Of a stretch of DNA of 39,039 bases, positions 27,122 to 37,506 are shown piece by piece (position 1 is the first letter of the stretch; every line of letters starts with the position of its first letter). The position numbers were made by a program, and so were the translations under genes. This DNA is from an uncultured Euryhalocaulis sp. (GTDB lineage Bacteria; Pseudomonadota; Alphaproteobacteria; Caulobacterales; Maricaulaceae): contig CAJXKJ010000027.1 in the NCBI GenBank assembly GCA_913055605.1, forward strand, positions 1 through 39,039. Direction: 5' to 3'. The notes beneath the pieces are model-generated. The model saw only the letters and a list, made by a program, of their open reading frames with translations, made no database searches and was not told where the DNA came from.

Positions 27122-27714
27122 CTGGCGGGCTGCTTCCGTTTTCCCTTTTCTTCATCGAGGATTTCCGCGGTCTGGGCCGCCACCGCCTCGATCGAATCCA
27201 GTCCGCGCACGTGCCGGACGATCCCCTGCGATTCGTAATAGGTCAGGAGTTCGGCCGTAAGCGCGTTGTAATTGGCCAGGCGATTGCGGAGGACTTCCTC
27301 CGTATCGTCCGCCCGGCCCTGCTCGGCGGCGCGCTTCTGCACCCGCCGGATCAGCTCGTCCTCGTCGTCCACCCGCAGGTTCACGACCAGGTCCACCGCC
27401 TCGCCCCGGCCGCGCAGCAGGCCGTCCAGGGCCTCCGCCTGGGCCACGGTGCGCGGGAAACCGTCGAAGATGAAGCCCGGGGCCTTGTCGTGGACCTCCA
27501 GCTGCTCCTCGATCAGGGCGATGACGATCTCGTCGGAGACCAGGTCCCCGCGGTCCATGATCCCGGCGACCTTTTCGCCCAGCGGCGTGCCGCTGGAGCG
27601 CGCCGCGCGCAGCATGTCGCCTGTGGACAACTGCACATAGCCGCGCTCGGAGACCAGACGCGTCGCCTGGGTGCCCTTACCGGCCCCCGGCGGTCCGAAC
27701 ATGATCAAATTCAT
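27118..27714 (-). CDS. adk: Adenylate kinase
   Basis: Adk interconverts AMP plus ATP with two ADP. The 198-residue enzyme has the P-loop GPPGAGKGTQ (7-16), the AMP-binding STGDMLRAA and the hinge FDGFPRTVAQAEAL. The LID is the short form: after IRRVQKRAAEQGRADD the chain goes straight to the NRLANYN helix without the zinc-binding or long insert. This is normal for many alphaproteobacteria and not a truncation. It follows secY closely in the spc operon (16-base gap), the classic arrangement. Confidence 0.97.
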   Translation of the reverse strand: MNLIMFGPPGAGKGTQATRLVSERGYVQLSTGDMLRAARSSGTPLGEKVAGIMDRGDLVSDEIVIALIEEQLEVHDKAPGFIFDGFPRTVAQAEALDGLLRGRGEAVDLVVNLRVDDEDELIRRVQKRAAEQGRADDTEEVLRNRLANYNALTAELLTYYESQGIVRHVRGLDSIEAVAAQTAEILDEEKGKRKQPAS

Positions 27715-27730
27715 TCCGGCCCCTCCCCCG

Positions 27731-29062
27731 CTAGCGCGTCCGGCCGCGCAGCTTCGACTTCTTGATCAGGCCTTCATACTGGTGCGCCAGCAGATGCGAC
27801 TGGATCTGGGTCACCGTATCCATCGTAACCGAGACCACGATCAGGATCGACGTGCCGCCGATATAGAACGGGATCTGGTACTGGCTGATCAGCCATTCCG
27901 GCAGCAGGCAGACGAAGGCCAGATAGATCGCGCCGATGGCCGTCAGCCGGGTCAGCACATAGTCGATATAGTCCGCCGTGCGCTGGCCGGGACGGATGCC
28001 CGGCAGGAAGCCGCCATATTTGCGCAGATTGTCCGCCGTCTCCGTCGGGTTGAACACGATGGAGGTATAGAAAAAGGCGAAGAAGATGATCATGCCGCCA
28101 TAGACGATCAGATAGAGCGGCTGGCCCCGGCCGAGCACCGCGGAGATGGTCTGCAGCCATTCCGGCCCCGTCCCCTGCGCCGAAAAGCCCGCGATGGTGG
28201 CCGGCAGCAGCAGGATCGAGGATGCGAAGATCGGCGGAATCACGCCGGCGGTGTTCAGTTTCAGCGGCAGGAAGCTGGTTTCCCCGCCGAACATGCGGTT
28301 GCCCACCTGGCGCTTGGGATACTGGATCAGCAGCCGCCGCTGGGACCGCTCCATGAACACGATGAACAGGACCAGGCCGATGGCGAGCGCCAGGATGCCC
28401 AGAACCGCCAGCGGCGCGATGGCGCCGGTCGCCCCCGACTGCAGCAGCTGCATCAGCGCGCGCGGGAATTCGGCGACGATGCCGGCGAAGATGATCAGCG
28501 AGATGCCGTTGCCGACGCCGCGGGCGGTGATCTGCTCGCCCAGCCACATCAGGAACATGGTGCCGCCGACCAGGGTCAGCACGCCGGACACCCGGTAGAA
28601 CCAGCCCGGATCGGTCACCAGCCCGCCGCTCTCCAGGCTGACCACGATGCCATAGGCCTGGAAGGTGGCCAGGAACACGGTCAGATAGCGCGTGTACTGG
28701 TTGATCTGCTTGCGGCCGGTTTCGCCTTCCTTCTTCAGCGCCTCCAGCTTGGGGATGGAGACCGCCATGATCTGCATGATGATCGAGGCGGTGATGTAGG
28801 GCATCACGTTGAGGGCGAAGATCGCCATCCGCTCGACGGCGCCGCCGGAGAACGCGTTGAACACGCCCAGAATGCCGCCGGACATGTTGTTGAACGCCTG
28901 CTCGAACGCGGCAGGGTCCACGCCCGGCATCGGGATGTAGGTGCCGAGGCGATAGATCACGAGCGCGCCGAGCGTGAACAGCAGCCGCTTTTGAAGCTCC
29001 GTCGCCTTGGTGAAGGCCTGGAGGTTCAGGTTTGCGGCGAGTTGTTCTGCTGCGGACGCCAT
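27731..29062 (-). CDS. secY: Protein translocase subunit SecY
   Basis: SecY is the channel of the SecYEG translocon in the inner membrane. The 443-residue protein has ten hydrophobic segments, the plug and signature region PGVDPAAFEQAF and MPYITASIIMQI near the N-terminus, and a C-terminal cytosolic tail ending KKSKLRGRTR. Its ATG lies 52 bases beyond the rplO stop in the spc operon. Confidence 0.98.
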   Translation of the reverse strand: MASAAEQLAANLNLQAFTKATELQKRLLFTLGALVIYRLGTYIPMPGVDPAAFEQAFNNMSGGILGVFNAFSGGAVERMAIFALNVMPYITASIIMQIMAVSIPKLEALKKEGETGRKQINQYTRYLTVFLATFQAYGIVVSLESGGLVTDPGWFYRVSGVLTLVGGTMFLMWLGEQITARGVGNGISLIIFAGIVAEFPRALMQLLQSGATGAIAPLAVLGILALAIGLVLFIVFMERSQRRLLIQYPKRQVGNRMFGGETSFLPLKLNTAGVIPPIFASSILLLPATIAGFSAQGTGPEWLQTISAVLGRGQPLYLIVYGGMIIFFAFFYTSIVFNPTETADNLRKYGGFLPGIRPGQRTADYIDYVLTRLTAIGAIYLAFVCLLPEWLISQYQIPFYIGGTSILIVVSVTMDTVTQIQSHLLAHQYEGLIKKSKLRGRTR

Positions 29063-29114
29063 GGCGGCTCCAGTCTGTGCAAACCCGGATCAGGCCCGGG
29101 AGGCGCGGTTGCGC

Positions 29115-29654
29115 CTATTCCTCTTTGGCCGCGGCGGCCTTCTTCGCGGCCTTGCCCTTGGGGCCCTTGTCTTTTTTGGGCTCCGGAGCGGGCTTGGGCT
29201 CGATCACGGTGACCGAACCGCCGGCCTTTTCCACCGCTTCCACCGCGCTCTTGGAGGCGCCGATGACGGTGATGTTGATCGCGGCCTTCAGCTCGCCGGT
29301 TCCCAGCAGGCGAACGCCGTCCAGCGTGCGGCGGATGACGCCCGCCTCGGCCAGCGCGGCGGCGTCCAGCGCCTTGCCCGCATCCAGCTTGCCCGCGTCG
29401 ACCGCGGCCTGCAGCTTGCCGACATTGATTTCGGCGTAGCGCGCGCGGTTCGGCTTGTTGAAGCCGCGCTTCGGTAGGCGCCGTTCGATCGGCATCTGGC
29501 CGCCCTGGAAGGCGCGCACGGCGACGCCGGAACGCGCCTTCTGACCCTTCTGACCGGACCCGGAGGTCTTGCCGAGGCCCGAGCCGACGCCCCGGCCGAC
29601 CCGCTTGCGGGAATGGGTTGCGCCGGGATTGTCGCGCAATTCGTTGAGTTTCAT
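29115..29654 (-). CDS. rplO: 50S ribosomal protein L15
   Basis: L15 is a late-assembling large-subunit protein. The N-terminus [20 protein letters not shown] and the Gly/Lys-rich extension [20 protein letters not shown] are typical. At 179 residues it is about 30 longer than E. coli L15 because of a Pro/Lys/Ala tail (152-179, including [20 protein letters not shown]). It lies between rpmD (88-base gap) and secY. Confidence 0.97.
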   Translation of the reverse strand: MKLNELRDNPGATHSRKRVGRGVGSGLGKTSGSGQKGQKARSGVAVRAFQGGQMPIERRLPKRGFNKPNRARYAEINVGKLQAAVDAGKLDAGKALDAAALAEAGVIRRTLDGVRLLGTGELKAAINITVIGASKSAVEAVEKAGGSVTVIEPKPAPEPKKDKGPKGKAAKKAAAAKEE

Positions 29655-29742
29655 GTCTTCCTCCGGAGCAGACTCGGCGCGGCCTTGCGCCTGTTCCTGA
29701 ACATTGATGTCACGGGCGGGAGCATCCCCCCGCCTATATGGG

Positions 29743-29925
29743 TTACTCGCCGACGACTTCCACCAGGTGGGCGACTTTCGCCACCATGCCGCGGACGGCG
29801 GGGGTGTCTTCCAGCTCCCGCACGCGGCCGATCTTGTCCAGGCCCAGGCCGCGCAGCGTGGCGCGCTGGTCCTTCGGACGGCGGATCGGGCTGCCGGTCT
29901 GGCGAACTTTCAGCGTCTTGGCCAT
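29743..29925 (-). CDS. rpmD: 50S ribosomal protein L30
   Basis: This is the short bacterial L30 of 60 residues, with the expected [19 protein letters not shown] and [20 protein letters not shown]. It follows rpsE by 12 bases, the standard spc order. Confidence 0.97.
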   Translation of the reverse strand: MAKTLKVRQTGSPIRRPKDQRATLRGLGLDKIGRVRELEDTPAVRGMVAKVAHLVEVVGE

Positions 29926-29937
29926 GGTCTCTCGTCC

Positions 29938-30498
29938 CTACGCCTCGATCGCGTCGGGGGAGGAGACGCCGTCCTGACGGCGCTCGACCAGCGACCCGAC
30001 CTTCAAGCCGCGCTTGGCCGCGATGTGACGCGGGCTGCGCTGGCGCTTCAGCGCGTCGAACGTGGCGCGCACCATGTTGTACGGGTTAGACGAGCCCAGC
30101 GACTTGCCCACGACGTCCTGAACGCCCAGCGTTTCCAGAACGGCGCGCATCGGGCCGCCGGCGATGACGCCGGTCCCCGGAGGGGCGGCGCGCAGCACGA
30201 CCTTGCCGGCGCCGTGACGGCCGTAACCGTCATGGTGCAGGGTGCGGCCTTCGCGCAGCGGCACGCGGATCATCGTCTTCTTGGCCTCGTCGGTAGCCTT
30301 GCGGATGGCTTCCGGCACTTCGCGCGCCTTGCCATGACCGAAGCCGACCCGGCCCTTTTCGTCGCCGACAACGACCAGCGCGGCGAAACCGAAGCGCCGG
30401 CCGCCCTTCACCACCGTGGCGACACGGTTGATGTGGACGAGCTTGTCGACGAACTCGTTATCGCGGTCGCGGTCGTCTTCTCTATTGCGTCGAGCCAT
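29938..30498 (-). CDS. rpsE: 30S ribosomal protein S5
   Basis: S5 contributes to translational accuracy and mRNA helicase activity at the entry channel. The 186-residue protein shows [39 protein letters not shown], and the later [19 protein letters not shown]. It begins with an acidic/basic stretch ([14 protein letters not shown]) typical of alphaproteobacteria. It is 14 bases downstream of rplR. Confidence 0.98.
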   Translation of the reverse strand: MARRNREDDRDRDNEFVDKLVHINRVATVVKGGRRFGFAALVVVGDEKGRVGFGHGKAREVPEAIRKATDEAKKTMIRVPLREGRTLHHDGYGRHGAGKVVLRAAPPGTGVIAGGPMRAVLETLGVQDVVGKSLGSSNPYNMVRATFDALKRQRSPRHIAAKRGLKVGSLVERRQDGVSSPDAIEA

Positions 30499-30512
30499 CC
30501 CGATGCCTTCCG

Positions 30513-30869
30513 TTAAAATTCAAGTCCGCCCTCGCGGGCGGCGTCGGCCAGGGCTTTCACCCGGCCGTGATACAGATAGGGACCGCGGTCGAAGACCAGC
30601 TTGTCCACGCCGGCGGCCTTGGCGCGCTCGGCGATCAGCTTGCCGACCGCCGCGGCGGCGTCGGCCGTGGCGGTCTTGCCGCCCGCCTTGCCGCCGTCTT
30701 CCAGCGACGAGGCGTGGGCCAGCGTCTTGCCTTCCCGATCGTCGATGATCTGGGCGTAGATGTGCTTCGACGAGCGGAACACCGACAGACGCGGCTGTCC
30801 GGTCCCGACCTTGCGCAGGGCGCTGCGCGTGCGGCGCGCCCGGCGGAGTTTTTTGTCGCGCAGTTTCAT
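30513..30869 (-). CDS. rplR: 50S ribosomal protein L18
   Basis: L18 binds 5S rRNA in the central protuberance. The start at 30869 gives 118 residues beginning [18 protein letters not shown], and the C-terminus [20 protein letters not shown] is diagnostic. The frame is open further upstream across rplF, but that part is antiphase reading and not protein. It starts four bases after rplF ends. Confidence 0.97.
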   Translation of the reverse strand: MKLRDKKLRRARRTRSALRKVGTGQPRLSVFRSSKHIYAQIIDDREGKTLAHASSLEDGGKAGGKTATADAAAAVGKLIAERAKAAGVDKLVFDRGPYLYHGRVKALADAAREGGLEF

Positions 30870-30873
30870 GGCG

Positions 30874-31407
30874 TTACTTCTTCTTGCCTTCCTTGCGCAG
30901 GATGTATTCGCCGGCATAGCGCACGCCCTTGCCCTTATAGGGCTCCGGCGGACGCCAGGAGCGGATTTCCGCCGCGACCTGACCGACGACCTGCTTGTCC
31001 GCGCCGGCCACCTTGATCTCGGTCGGCTTGCCGGCCGTGATCGTGATGCCTTCGGGCGGCGTGTAGACGACTTCGTGGCTGTAACCCAGCTGCATGACCA
31101 GGTCCTTGCCGCGCATCTGGGCGCGATAGCCGACGCCGACCAGTTCCAAGTCCTTCTCGAACCCTTCGGCGACGCCATGGACGATGTTGGCGACCAGCGA
31201 ACGCGACAGGCCCCACATGGCCCGCGCCTCCTTGGACTCGTCGGCCGGCTTGACGACGATTTCGCCGTCTTCCTGCGCGACGCGCACCTTGTCGACCAGC
31301 GTCACTTCCAGCTGACCCTTCGGCCCCTTGGCGCGCACGGTCTGGCCGTCGAGCGTGACGTCCACACCCTTCGGCGCCGTGATGGGGAGCTTGCCTAGAC
31401 GAGACAT
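30874..31407 (-). CDS. rplF: 50S ribosomal protein L6
   Basis: L6 lies at the base of the L7/L12 stalk near the sarcin-ricin loop. The 177-residue protein starts [15 protein letters not shown] and contains the signature [20 protein letters not shown] close to the end. It is 16 bases downstream of rpsH. Confidence 0.98.
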   Translation of the reverse strand: MSRLGKLPITAPKGVDVTLDGQTVRAKGPKGQLEVTLVDKVRVAQEDGEIVVKPADESKEARAMWGLSRSLVANIVHGVAEGFEKDLELVGVGYRAQMRGKDLVMQLGYSHEVVYTPPEGITITAGKPTEIKVAGADKQVVGQVAAEIRSWRPPEPYKGKGVRYAGEYILRKEGKKK

Positions 31408-31423
31408 GTTTCCATTCCTCCCG

Positions 31424-31819
31424 TCAGCTCACGTGACACAGGATTTCGCCGCCGACATTCTGTTCGCGCGCCGAATGGTCGCTCATCACGCCCTTCGGGG
31501 TGGACAGAATCGCGATGCCGAGCCCGTTTTCCACGCGCGGCAGATCGCTGACCGACGAATACACCCGGCGGCCCGGCTTGGAGACCCGCTTGATCATCGA
31601 GATGACCGGATCGCCTTCGTAATATTTCAGCTGGATCTCCAGCTGCTTGCGGCCGTCCTGCTCCACTTCCGCATAGCCGCGGATATAGCCTTCGGACTGA
31701 AGGACCTCGAGCACGCGGACGCGCAGCTTGGAGACCGGGCTGACCACGGTGCCGCGCCCGCGCATCTGCGCGTTGCGGATACGGGTCAGCATGTCGCCGA
31801 TGGGATCGTTCACAACCAT
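31424..31819 (-). CDS. rpsH: 30S ribosomal protein S8
   Basis: S8 binds the central domain of 16S rRNA and is the translational repressor of the spc operon in E. coli. The ATG at 31819 gives 131 residues ([17 protein letters not shown]), and a GAGG nine bases upstream favours it over an in-frame GTG five codons earlier. The C-terminus has the expected [20 protein letters not shown]. It starts 11 bases after rpsN. Confidence 0.97.
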   Translation of the reverse strand: MVVNDPIGDMLTRIRNAQMRGRGTVVSPVSKLRVRVLEVLQSEGYIRGYAEVEQDGRKQLEIQLKYYEGDPVISMIKRVSKPGRRVYSSVSDLPRVENGLGIAILSTPKGVMSDHSAREQNVGGEILCHVS

Positions 31820-31830
31820 TCCGCCAGTCC

Positions 31831-32136
31831 TCACCAGCTCGCCTTCACCACGCCGGGGATCTGGCCGCTATTGGCCAGCTCGCGCAGCGCGATCCGGGAC
31901 ATCTTGAACTTGCGGTAGTACGCCCGCGGCCGGCCCGTGAGCTGGCAGCGATTGCGCACGCGCGAGGGCGCCGAGTTGCGCGGCAGCTCGGCCAGCTTCA
32001 GCTGGGCGGCGAAACGCTCCTCGATCGGCAGGTCCTTGTCGCGGGCCTGCGCTTTCAGCCGCTCACGCTTGTCGGAATAACGATCCGCCATGCGCTGGCG
32101 CTTCTTGTTCCGTTCGATGGAACTGGTCTTGGCCAT
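31831..32136 (-). CDS. rpsN: 30S ribosomal protein S14, zinc-independent form
   Basis: The 101-residue long form without the CxxC pairs ends [20 protein letters not shown]-like (here [17 protein letters not shown]) and carries [18 protein letters not shown]14 sits in the 30S head. It lies between rplE and rpsH in the usual spc order. Confidence 0.97.
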   Translation of the reverse strand: MAKTSSIERNKKRQRMADRYSDKRERLKAQARDKDLPIEERFAAQLKLAELPRNSAPSRVRNRCQLTGRPRAYYRKFKMSRIALRELANSGQIPGVVKASW

Positions 32137-32183
32137 TCCTACTCCTCCATTGGCGGCTGGATCGCCGCCCGATCCCTGCTGCG

Positions 32184-32744
32184 TCAGTTCGTGAACGGGA
32201 AATCGAACTCGGCCAGCAGGGCCTTTGCTTCCTCATCGTTCTGCGCCGTGGTGCAGACGATGATGTCCATGCCCCAGATCTGATCGACGGAATCGTAGTC
32301 GATCTCCGGGAATACGATGTGCTCCTTCAGGCCCATGGCGTAGTTGCCGCGGCCGTCGAAACTCTTTGCCTTCAGGCCCCGGAAGTCGCGAACCCGCGGC
32401 AGCGCGATGTTCACCAGACGGTCCAGGAACTCGTACATCCGCTCGCCGCGCAGGGTGACCTTGGCGCCGATATTCATGCCTTCGCGCAGCTTGAAGCCGG
32501 CGATGGATTTCTTGGCCTGGGTCGGCACGGCGCGCTGGCCGGCGATCAGAGACAGGTCCTCGACGGCCGACTTCACCTTCTTGGAGTCGCCGGTCGCCTC
32601 GCCCACGCCGATATTCAGCACGACCTTTTCCAGCCGCGGAATCTGCATGTCCGAGCCATAGCTGAACTTTTCCTTCAGCGTGGCGCGGATGGACTCGTTG
32701 TAGCGCGCTTTCAGGCGCGGGCTGTATCCGCTTGCCTCAGCCAT
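32184..32744 (-). CDS. rplE: 50S ribosomal protein L5
   Basis: L5 binds 5S rRNA and contacts P-site tRNA. The start at 32744 gives 186 residues beginning [17 protein letters not shown], with [16 protein letters not shown] and [20 protein letters not shown]. Its start overlaps the end of rplX by eight bases, which suggests coupled translation. A longer reading to 32789 is not supported by the family. Confidence 0.97.
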   Translation of the reverse strand: MAEASGYSPRLKARYNESIRATLKEKFSYGSDMQIPRLEKVVLNIGVGEATGDSKKVKSAVEDLSLIAGQRAVPTQAKKSIAGFKLREGMNIGAKVTLRGERMYEFLDRLVNIALPRVRDFRGLKAKSFDGRGNYAMGLKEHIVFPEIDYDSVDQIWGMDIIVCTTAQNDEEAKALLAEFDFPFTN

Positions 32745-33057
32745 CGATCGTTTCCCCGGACTTCCGGGCCACGCGGACCCGCTTGCCATCCTTCAGCGTC
32801 TGGAAACCGACCCGGGTCGGCTTGTCCGACTTCGGATCGATATGCGCCACGTTGGAGACGTGGATCGACGCTTCCTTTTCCTGAATGCCGCCTTGCGGAT
32901 CGGTCTGGCTGGGGCGCGTGTGGCGCTTCACCATGTTGATCCCTTGCACGACGACGCGATCTTCCTTCGGCAGAACCTTGACGATCTCGCCGGTCCGGCC
33001 CTTGTCCTTGCCGGCGATCACGATCACCTGGTCGCCCTTGCGCAGCTTGGCAGCCAT
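32737..33057 (-). CDS. rplX: 50S ribosomal protein L24
   Basis: L24 is an assembly initiator of the 50S subunit. The 106-residue protein begins [20 protein letters not shown], the KOW motif region, and has [16 protein letters not shown] chose the ATG at 33057, which shares its A with the rplN stop (TGATG) and has GGAGG seven bases before it. An adjacent upstream GTG is possible. Confidence 0.97.
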   Translation of the reverse strand: MAAKLRKGDQVIVIAGKDKGRTGEIVKVLPKEDRVVVQGINMVKRHTRPSQTDPQGGIQEKEASIHVSNVAHIDPKSDKPTRVGFQTLKDGKRVRVARKSGETIDG

Positions 33058-33425
33058 CACAAAACCTCCGGGGCGAGCGAGATGATCTTCATGTGGTTCT
33101 TGGCGCGGAGCTCGCGCGGAACCGGTCCGAAGATACGCGTGCCGATCGGCTCGCCATTATTGTTCACCAGCACGGCGGCGTTGGTGTCGAAGCGGATCAC
33201 CGAGCCGTCGGGGCGTTTGATGTCCTTCGACGTGCGCACCACGACAGCGCGGCGCACGTCGCCCTTCTTCACCCGGCCGCGCGGCTGGGCTTCCTTGATC
33301 GACACCACGATCACGTCGCCCACGTGCGCGTAACGGCGCTTTGCGCCGCCCAGCACCTTGATGCACTGGACGCGCCGGGCGCCGGAATTATCGGCGACGT
33401 CGAGATTGGTCTGCATCTGGATCAT
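33057..33425 (-). CDS. rplN: 50S ribosomal protein L14
   Basis: L14 lies at the subunit interface. The 122-residue protein starts [17 protein letters not shown] and contains the signature [20 protein letters not shown] and the C-terminal [18 protein letters not shown]. It opens the spc operon portion, 37 bases after rpsQ. Confidence 0.98.
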   Translation of the reverse strand: MIQMQTNLDVADNSGARRVQCIKVLGGAKRRYAHVGDVIVVSIKEAQPRGRVKKGDVRRAVVVRTSKDIKRPDGSVIRFDTNAAVLVNNNGEPIGTRIFGPVPRELRAKNHMKIISLAPEVL

Positions 33426-33462
33426 GGCGTGCCTCTTCTAATCGGGCCGCGTACCGAAGCCG

Positions 33463-33702
33463 TCAGGCTCCGACCGCGCCGACCACCTCCCAGCGCTTGA
33501 GTTTCGATTTCGGCGGGCATTCGGTGATTTCCACGCGATCGCCAACCTTGAACGCCTCGCCCTCGTCATGGGCGTGGTACTTTTTCGAACGGCGCACGGT
33601 CTTGCGGTAGAGCGGGTGCATGAAGGTCCGCTCGACCTTCACGACGACCGTCTTCGCGCCCTTGTCGCTGACCACGACGCCTTGCAGCAAACGTTTCGGC
33701 AT
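33463..33702 (-). CDS. rpsQ: 30S ribosomal protein S17
   Basis: S17 is a primary 16S rRNA binder with an OB fold. The 79-residue protein starts [20 protein letters not shown] and shows [19 protein letters not shown]. It follows rpmC by 12 bases. Confidence 0.98.
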   Translation of the reverse strand: MPKRLLQGVVVSDKGAKTVVVKVERTFMHPLYRKTVRRSKKYHAHDEGEAFKVGDRVEITECPPKSKLKRWEVVGAVGA

Positions 33703-33714
33703 TGCGGCCTCTCC

Positions 33715-33909
33715 TTACGCGTTCTTCTTGGCGGTCAGCGCCGTCTGCAGCCGCGCGATATCGCGGCGCACGGCGCGCACGCGCGCGGTGTTGTCCAGCT
33801 GGCCGGTGGCCCGCTGGAAGCGCAGATTGAACTGCTCTTTCTTCAGCTTCAGGATTTCGTCCTGCAGCTGGCCCTGCTCCATGGAGCGGATTTCAGCCTT
33901 GTCCATCAT
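33715..33909 (-). CDS. rpmC: 50S ribosomal protein L29
   Basis: L29 is a two-helix protein at the tunnel exit, next to L23. The 64 residues show [20 protein letters not shown], the family core. Two adjacent ATGs (33909, 33906) overlap the rplP stop codon, so translation is coupled. Either could be used. Confidence 0.96.
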   Translation of the reverse strand: MMDKAEIRSMEQGQLQDEILKLKKEQFNLRFQRATGQLDNTARVRAVRRDIARLQTALTAKKNA

Positions 33910-34319
33910 TCGCCCCAGCGCTTCACGATCTTGGTCTTGATCGGCAGCTTCGCGGCGCCCAGCGTCAGGGCCTCGCGCGCCACCTGGTCCGGCACGCCGT
34001 CGATTTCGAACATGATGCGGCCGGGCTTGACCTTGGCCGCCCAGTATTCCGGCGAGCCCTTGCCCTTACCCATCCGCACTTCGGTCGGCTTCTTCGAAAC
34101 CGGCACGTCCGGGAACACGCGGATCCACACCCGGCCGGCGCGCTTCATGTGGCGCGTGATGGCCCGGCGCGTCGCCTCGATCTGGCGCGCGGTGATCCGC
34201 TCTGGCTCCAGCGCCTTCAGGCCGTGGGAGCCGAAATTCAGCTCGAAGCCGCCCTTGGCCGCGCCATGGATGCGGCCCTTGAACTGCTTGCGGTATTTTG
34301 TGCGCTTCGGTTGCAGCAT
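33906..34319 (-). CDS. rplP: 50S ribosomal protein L16
   Basis: L16 helps position A-site tRNA. The 137-residue protein begins [19 protein letters not shown] and has the signature [19 protein letters not shown]. It lies 21 bases after rpsC in the S10 operon. Confidence 0.98.
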   Translation of the reverse strand: MLQPKRTKYRKQFKGRIHGAAKGGFELNFGSHGLKALEPERITARQIEATRRAITRHMKRAGRVWIRVFPDVPVSKKPTEVRMGKGKGSPEYWAAKVKPGRIMFEIDGVPDQVAREALTLGAAKLPIKTKIVKRWGE

Positions 34320-34340
34320 TGTTCTATTCCGTCAGCGTCT

Positions 34341-35051
34341 CTAGGCCGCCGCGCCCTGGCGCTGGGACCGGGCGCGTTGTTCGCCGGTGTCCTGCTGGCG
34401 GCGTTCGGAGGCCATGGGGTCGTGCTCCATGATCTCGCCTTTGTAGATCCACACCTTGATGCCGATCTTGCCCATCGGGGTGTCGGCCTCGGCGACGCCA
34501 TAGTCGATGTCCGCGCGCAGGGTGTGCAGCGGAACGCTGCCTTCCTGGTATTGCTCGGTGCGCGCGATTTCCGCGCCGCCCAGACGGCCGCCGACCTTGA
34601 TCTTCACGCCCTTGGCGCCAAGACGCATCGTCGCCTGCAGCGCGCGCTTCATGGCGCGGCGGAAGGCCACGCGGCGCTCCAGCTGCTGGGCCACCGACTC
34701 GGCGACCAGGGTCGCGTCGACTTCCGGCTTGCGGACCTCGACGATGTTCAGGAACACCTCGCCGTCCACCAGCTTGTCGAGCTCCTTGCGCAGGCTCTCG
34801 ATGTCGGCGCCCTTCTTGCCGATCACCACGCCCGGACGGGCGGTGTAGATCGTGACCCGGCACTTCTTGTGCGGGCGCTCGATGACGATCTTGGACACGC
34901 CGGCGGACTTCAGCTTCTCCTTCAGCATCTTCCGGATCTTGATGTCCGAAAGCAGAAGGTCGCCGTAGTCGCGCGTATTGGCGAACCAGCGCGAGTCCCA
35001 GCTCTTGTTGACGCCGAGCCGCAGCCCGATCGGATTGACCTTATGGCCCAT
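34341..35051 (-). CDS. rpsC: 30S ribosomal protein S3
   Basis: S3 guards the mRNA entry channel. The 236 residues begin [20 protein letters not shown] and include the KH-domain loop [14 protein letters not shown] and the C-terminal signature [18 protein letters not shown] Gln/Arg tail ([17 protein letters not shown]) ends the chain. Its ATG shares one base with the rplV stop. Confidence 0.98.
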   Translation of the reverse strand: MGHKVNPIGLRLGVNKSWDSRWFANTRDYGDLLLSDIKIRKMLKEKLKSAGVSKIVIERPHKKCRVTIYTARPGVVIGKKGADIESLRKELDKLVDGEVFLNIVEVRKPEVDATLVAESVAQQLERRVAFRRAMKRALQATMRLGAKGVKIKVGGRLGGAEIARTEQYQEGSVPLHTLRADIDYGVAEADTPMGKIGIKVWIYKGEIMEHDPMASERRQQDTGEQRARSQRQGAAA

Positions 35052-35431
35052 CAGGCCGCCTCCTCGACTTCGCGCACGACAATGGTGAGTTCCGAAAACG
35101 GCTTTTCGATACGAGCCGACCGGCCGCGGGCGCGGGCGCGCCAGCGCTTCATCACCAGGTTCTTCCCGACAAAGGCTTCCGACACGACCAGGGAGTCGAT
35201 GTCGAGGCCATGATTGTTTTCCGCGTTGGCGATGGCGGATTCCAGCGCCTTCTTCACATCCTTGGCGATGCGCTTGCGGCTGAACTCCAGCTCGGCCAGC
35301 GCACGCTCGGCCGTCTTGCCGCGGATCATCTGCGCGACAAGGTTCAGCTTCTGAGGGCTGATGCGGATGACGCGCAGCTTGGCGCGCGCCTCGTTATCCG
35401 CCAGCCGGCGTTCCTGTTTGGCCTTGCTCAT
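35051..35431 (-). CDS. rplV: 50S ribosomal protein L22
   Basis: L22 lines the exit tunnel. The 126-residue protein shows [17 protein letters not shown] and the C-terminal [18 protein letters not shown]-type motif, with an N-terminal extension ([16 protein letters not shown]) common in alphaproteobacteria. It starts three bases after rpsS ends. Confidence 0.98.
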   Translation of the reverse strand: MSKAKQERRLADNEARAKLRVIRISPQKLNLVAQMIRGKTAERALAELEFSRKRIAKDVKKALESAIANAENNHGLDIDSLVVSEAFVGKNLVMKRWRARARGRSARIEKPFSELTIVVREVEEAA

Positions 35432-35434
35432 GGC

Positions 35435-35713
35435 CTAGCCCCGCTTCGCTTTCTTGTCGGCCGCGTGGCCGTAATAGGTGCGGGTCGGCGAGAACTCGCC
35501 CAGCTTGTGGCCGACCATGTCTTCGGTCACCAGCACCGGAATGAATTTGTGGCCGTTGTGAACCTGGAACGTCAGGCCCACGAATTGCGGCATGATGGTG
35601 GAGCGCCGCGACCAGGTCTTGATCGCCTGCTTGCGCCCGGCCGCATGCGCGGCGTCCGCCTTCTTCAGCAGATAGCCGTCGACAAACGGGCCTTTCCAAA
35701 CTGAACGCGCCAT
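35435..35713 (-). CDS. rpsS: 30S ribosomal protein S19
   Basis: S19 lies in the 30S head with S13. The start at 35713 gives 92 residues beginning [18 protein letters not shown], and [20 protein letters not shown] is diagnostic. The frame is open upstream into rplB but only this ATG fits the family. Confidence 0.98.
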   Translation of the reverse strand: MARSVWKGPFVDGYLLKKADAAHAAGRKQAIKTWSRRSTIMPQFVGLTFQVHNGHKFIPVLVTEDMVGHKLGEFSPTRTYYGHAADKKAKRG

Positions 35714-35727
35714 ATTCCCGTTTCCCT

Positions 35728-36564
35728 CTAGCGCCGCTTCTTCTGGTGACGCGAACGAATGATCAGCTTGTCGGTCGCCTTGTTCTTGCGGGTCTTCGCG
35801 CCCTTGGTGGACTTGCCCCACGGGGTGACCGGGTGGCGGCCGCCCGAGGTGCGGCCTTCGCCGCCGCCATGCGGGTGGTCGACCGGGTTCATCACGACGC
35901 CGCGCACCGACGGGCGCTTGCCAAGCCAGCGATTGCGGCCCGCCTTGCCCAGATTCTGGTTCAGGTGGTCCGGGTTCGACACCGCGCCGACCGTCGCCAT
36001 GCAGGTGTCCGGCACCATGCGCAGTTCGCCGGAGCCGAGGCGGATCTGGGCGTAGCCCTGATCGCGCCCGACCAGCTGGGCGAAGGCGCCGGCGGAACGG
36101 GCGATCTGCCCCCCCTTGCCCGGCTTCATCTCCACATTGTGCACGATCGTGCCGACCGGCATGGAGCGCAGCGGCATCGCGTTGCCCGGCTTCACGTCGG
36201 CGCGGGCCGCGGCGACCACCGTGTCGCCCTCGTTCAGGCGCTGCGGCGCGAGGATATAGGCCTTTTCGCCGTCCTCGTACTCGATCAGCGCGATGAACGC
36301 GGTGCGGTTCGGGTCGTATTCCAGACGCAGAACCTTCGCCGGCGCATCCAGCTTGGCCCGCTTGAAATCGATCTTGCGGTACAGCGTCTTCGCGCCGCCG
36401 CCGCGGCGGCGGGCGGTCACGCGGCCCTTGTTGTTCCGGCCGCCCGACTTGGTCAGGCCCTCGACCAGACTCTTTTCAGGCTTGCCCGCATGCAGCTCGG
36501 ACCGATCCACGAGGATCAGCGCCCGGCGGCCCGGCGAAGTCGGATTGAAGCTCTTCAGCGCCAT
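35728..36564 (-). CDS. rplB: 50S ribosomal protein L2
   Basis: L2 is a primary 23S rRNA binder needed for subunit association and peptidyl transfer. The 278-residue protein has the invariant loop [18 protein letters not shown] and begins [17 protein letters not shown]. It lies between rplW and rpsS in the S10 operon. Confidence 0.98.
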   Translation of the reverse strand: MALKSFNPTSPGRRALILVDRSELHAGKPEKSLVEGLTKSGGRNNKGRVTARRRGGGAKTLYRKIDFKRAKLDAPAKVLRLEYDPNRTAFIALIEYEDGEKAYILAPQRLNEGDTVVAAARADVKPGNAMPLRSMPVGTIVHNVEMKPGKGGQIARSAGAFAQLVGRDQGYAQIRLGSGELRMVPDTCMATVGAVSNPDHLNQNLGKAGRNRWLGKRPSVRGVVMNPVDHPHGGGEGRTSGGRHPVTPWGKSTKGAKTRKNKATDKLIIRSRHQKKRR

Positions 36565-36586
36565 GATTCTTCCTCGGTCCCTGTTC

Positions 36587-36886
36587 CTAGAGACCCGTGG
36601 TCACATCGATCGTCTCACCCTCTTCGAGGGTGACGACGGCTTTTTTCACGTCGTTGCGCTTGCCGGGGATGCCCCGGAAACGCTTGGTCTTGCCCTTCAC
36701 GCGCAGCGTGTTGACCGCCTTCACCTTGACGTCGAACAGCGCCTCGACGGCGGCCTTGATCTCGGTCTTGGTCGCGGTCAGCGGCGTGCGGAACACAACC
36801 TGGTTCTGTTCCGACAGGATCGTCGCCTTTTCCGTGATCACCGGAGCGGTGATCGCGTCGTAATGGTTTGCCTTGGGCGCGCTCAT
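36587..36886 (-). CDS. rplW: 50S ribosomal protein L23
   Basis: L23 sits at the tunnel exit and docks trigger factor and SRP. The 99-residue protein has [20 protein letters not shown] and the basic loop [19 protein letters not shown]. Its ATG overlaps the rplD stop (ATGA). Confidence 0.97.
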   Translation of the reverse strand: MSAPKANHYDAITAPVITEKATILSEQNQVVFRTPLTATKTEIKAAVEALFDVKVKAVNTLRVKGKTKRFRGIPGKRNDVKKAVVTLEEGETIDVTTGL

Positions 36887-37506
36887 TTCAGGCGAGCCTC
36901 CAGTTGTTCGGCCGCGGCCTTGGTGATGATCAGCGTGTCGCGGCGCAGCACGTCATAGACATTGACGCCCTGGACCGGCAGCACGTCGACCGTGTGCATG
37001 TTGCGCGCGGCGCGGCTGAAATTGGCGTCCAGCGCGTCGCCGCCGATCACCAGCGCGGTCGAGGTGACGCCCAGACCGGCGAACGCCTTGCGCAGTTCGG
37101 CGGTCTTGCCGTCCTTCAGCTTGGCGTCGTCGATGACGATCAGATTGTCGCCGCCGGCCTTGGCCGACAGCGCCAGCTTCAGGCCCAGCGCGCGAACCTT
37201 CTTCGGCAGCTTGTGGCCGTGGTCGCGCACGCGCGGACCGTGGGCAACGCCGCCGCCGACGAAGATGTTCGACGAGCGGGCGCCGTGGCGCGCGCCGCCG
37301 GTGCCCTTCTGGCGGTACATCTTCTTCTTGGTGCGGGCGATCTCGCCGCGCTCCTTGACCTTGTGCGTGCCGGCCTGGCGCTGGGCCAGCTGCCAGCGCA
37401 CGACCCGGTGCAGGATGTCCGCGCGCGGCTCCAAGCCGAACACGGAATCGTCCAGCTCGATCGAGCCGGCGGCGCCGGAATCCAGGGTTTTGACGTCGAG
37501 TTTCAT
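36883..37506 (-). CDS. rplD: 50S ribosomal protein L4
   Basis: L4 binds 23S rRNA and, in E. coli, represses the S10 operon through its leader. The 207 residues include the tunnel loop region [20 protein letters not shown] and the later [19 protein letters not shown]. It shares one base with the rplC stop (TAATG). It is the natural candidate to act on the leader at 38703-38787. Confidence 0.98.
   Translation of the reverse strand: MKLDVKTLDSGAAGSIELDDSVFGLEPRADILHRVVRWQLAQRQAGTHKVKERGEIARTKKKMYRQKGTGGARHGARSSNIFVGGGVAHGPRVRDHGHKLPKKVRALGLKLALSAKAGGDNLIVIDDAKLKDGKTAELRKAFAGLGVTSTALVIGGDALDANFSRAARNMHTVDVLPVQGVNVYDVLRRDTLIITKAAAEQLEARLK

Noticed and set aside
27118-27714. Adenylate kinase with a deleted LID
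   Set aside because: The short LID is a normal family form, and hinge and flanking helices are intact.
24678-29062. Loss of rpmJ and rpsD from the ribosomal cluster
   Set aside because: Both genes lie elsewhere in most alphaproteobacteria, so their absence is ordinary.
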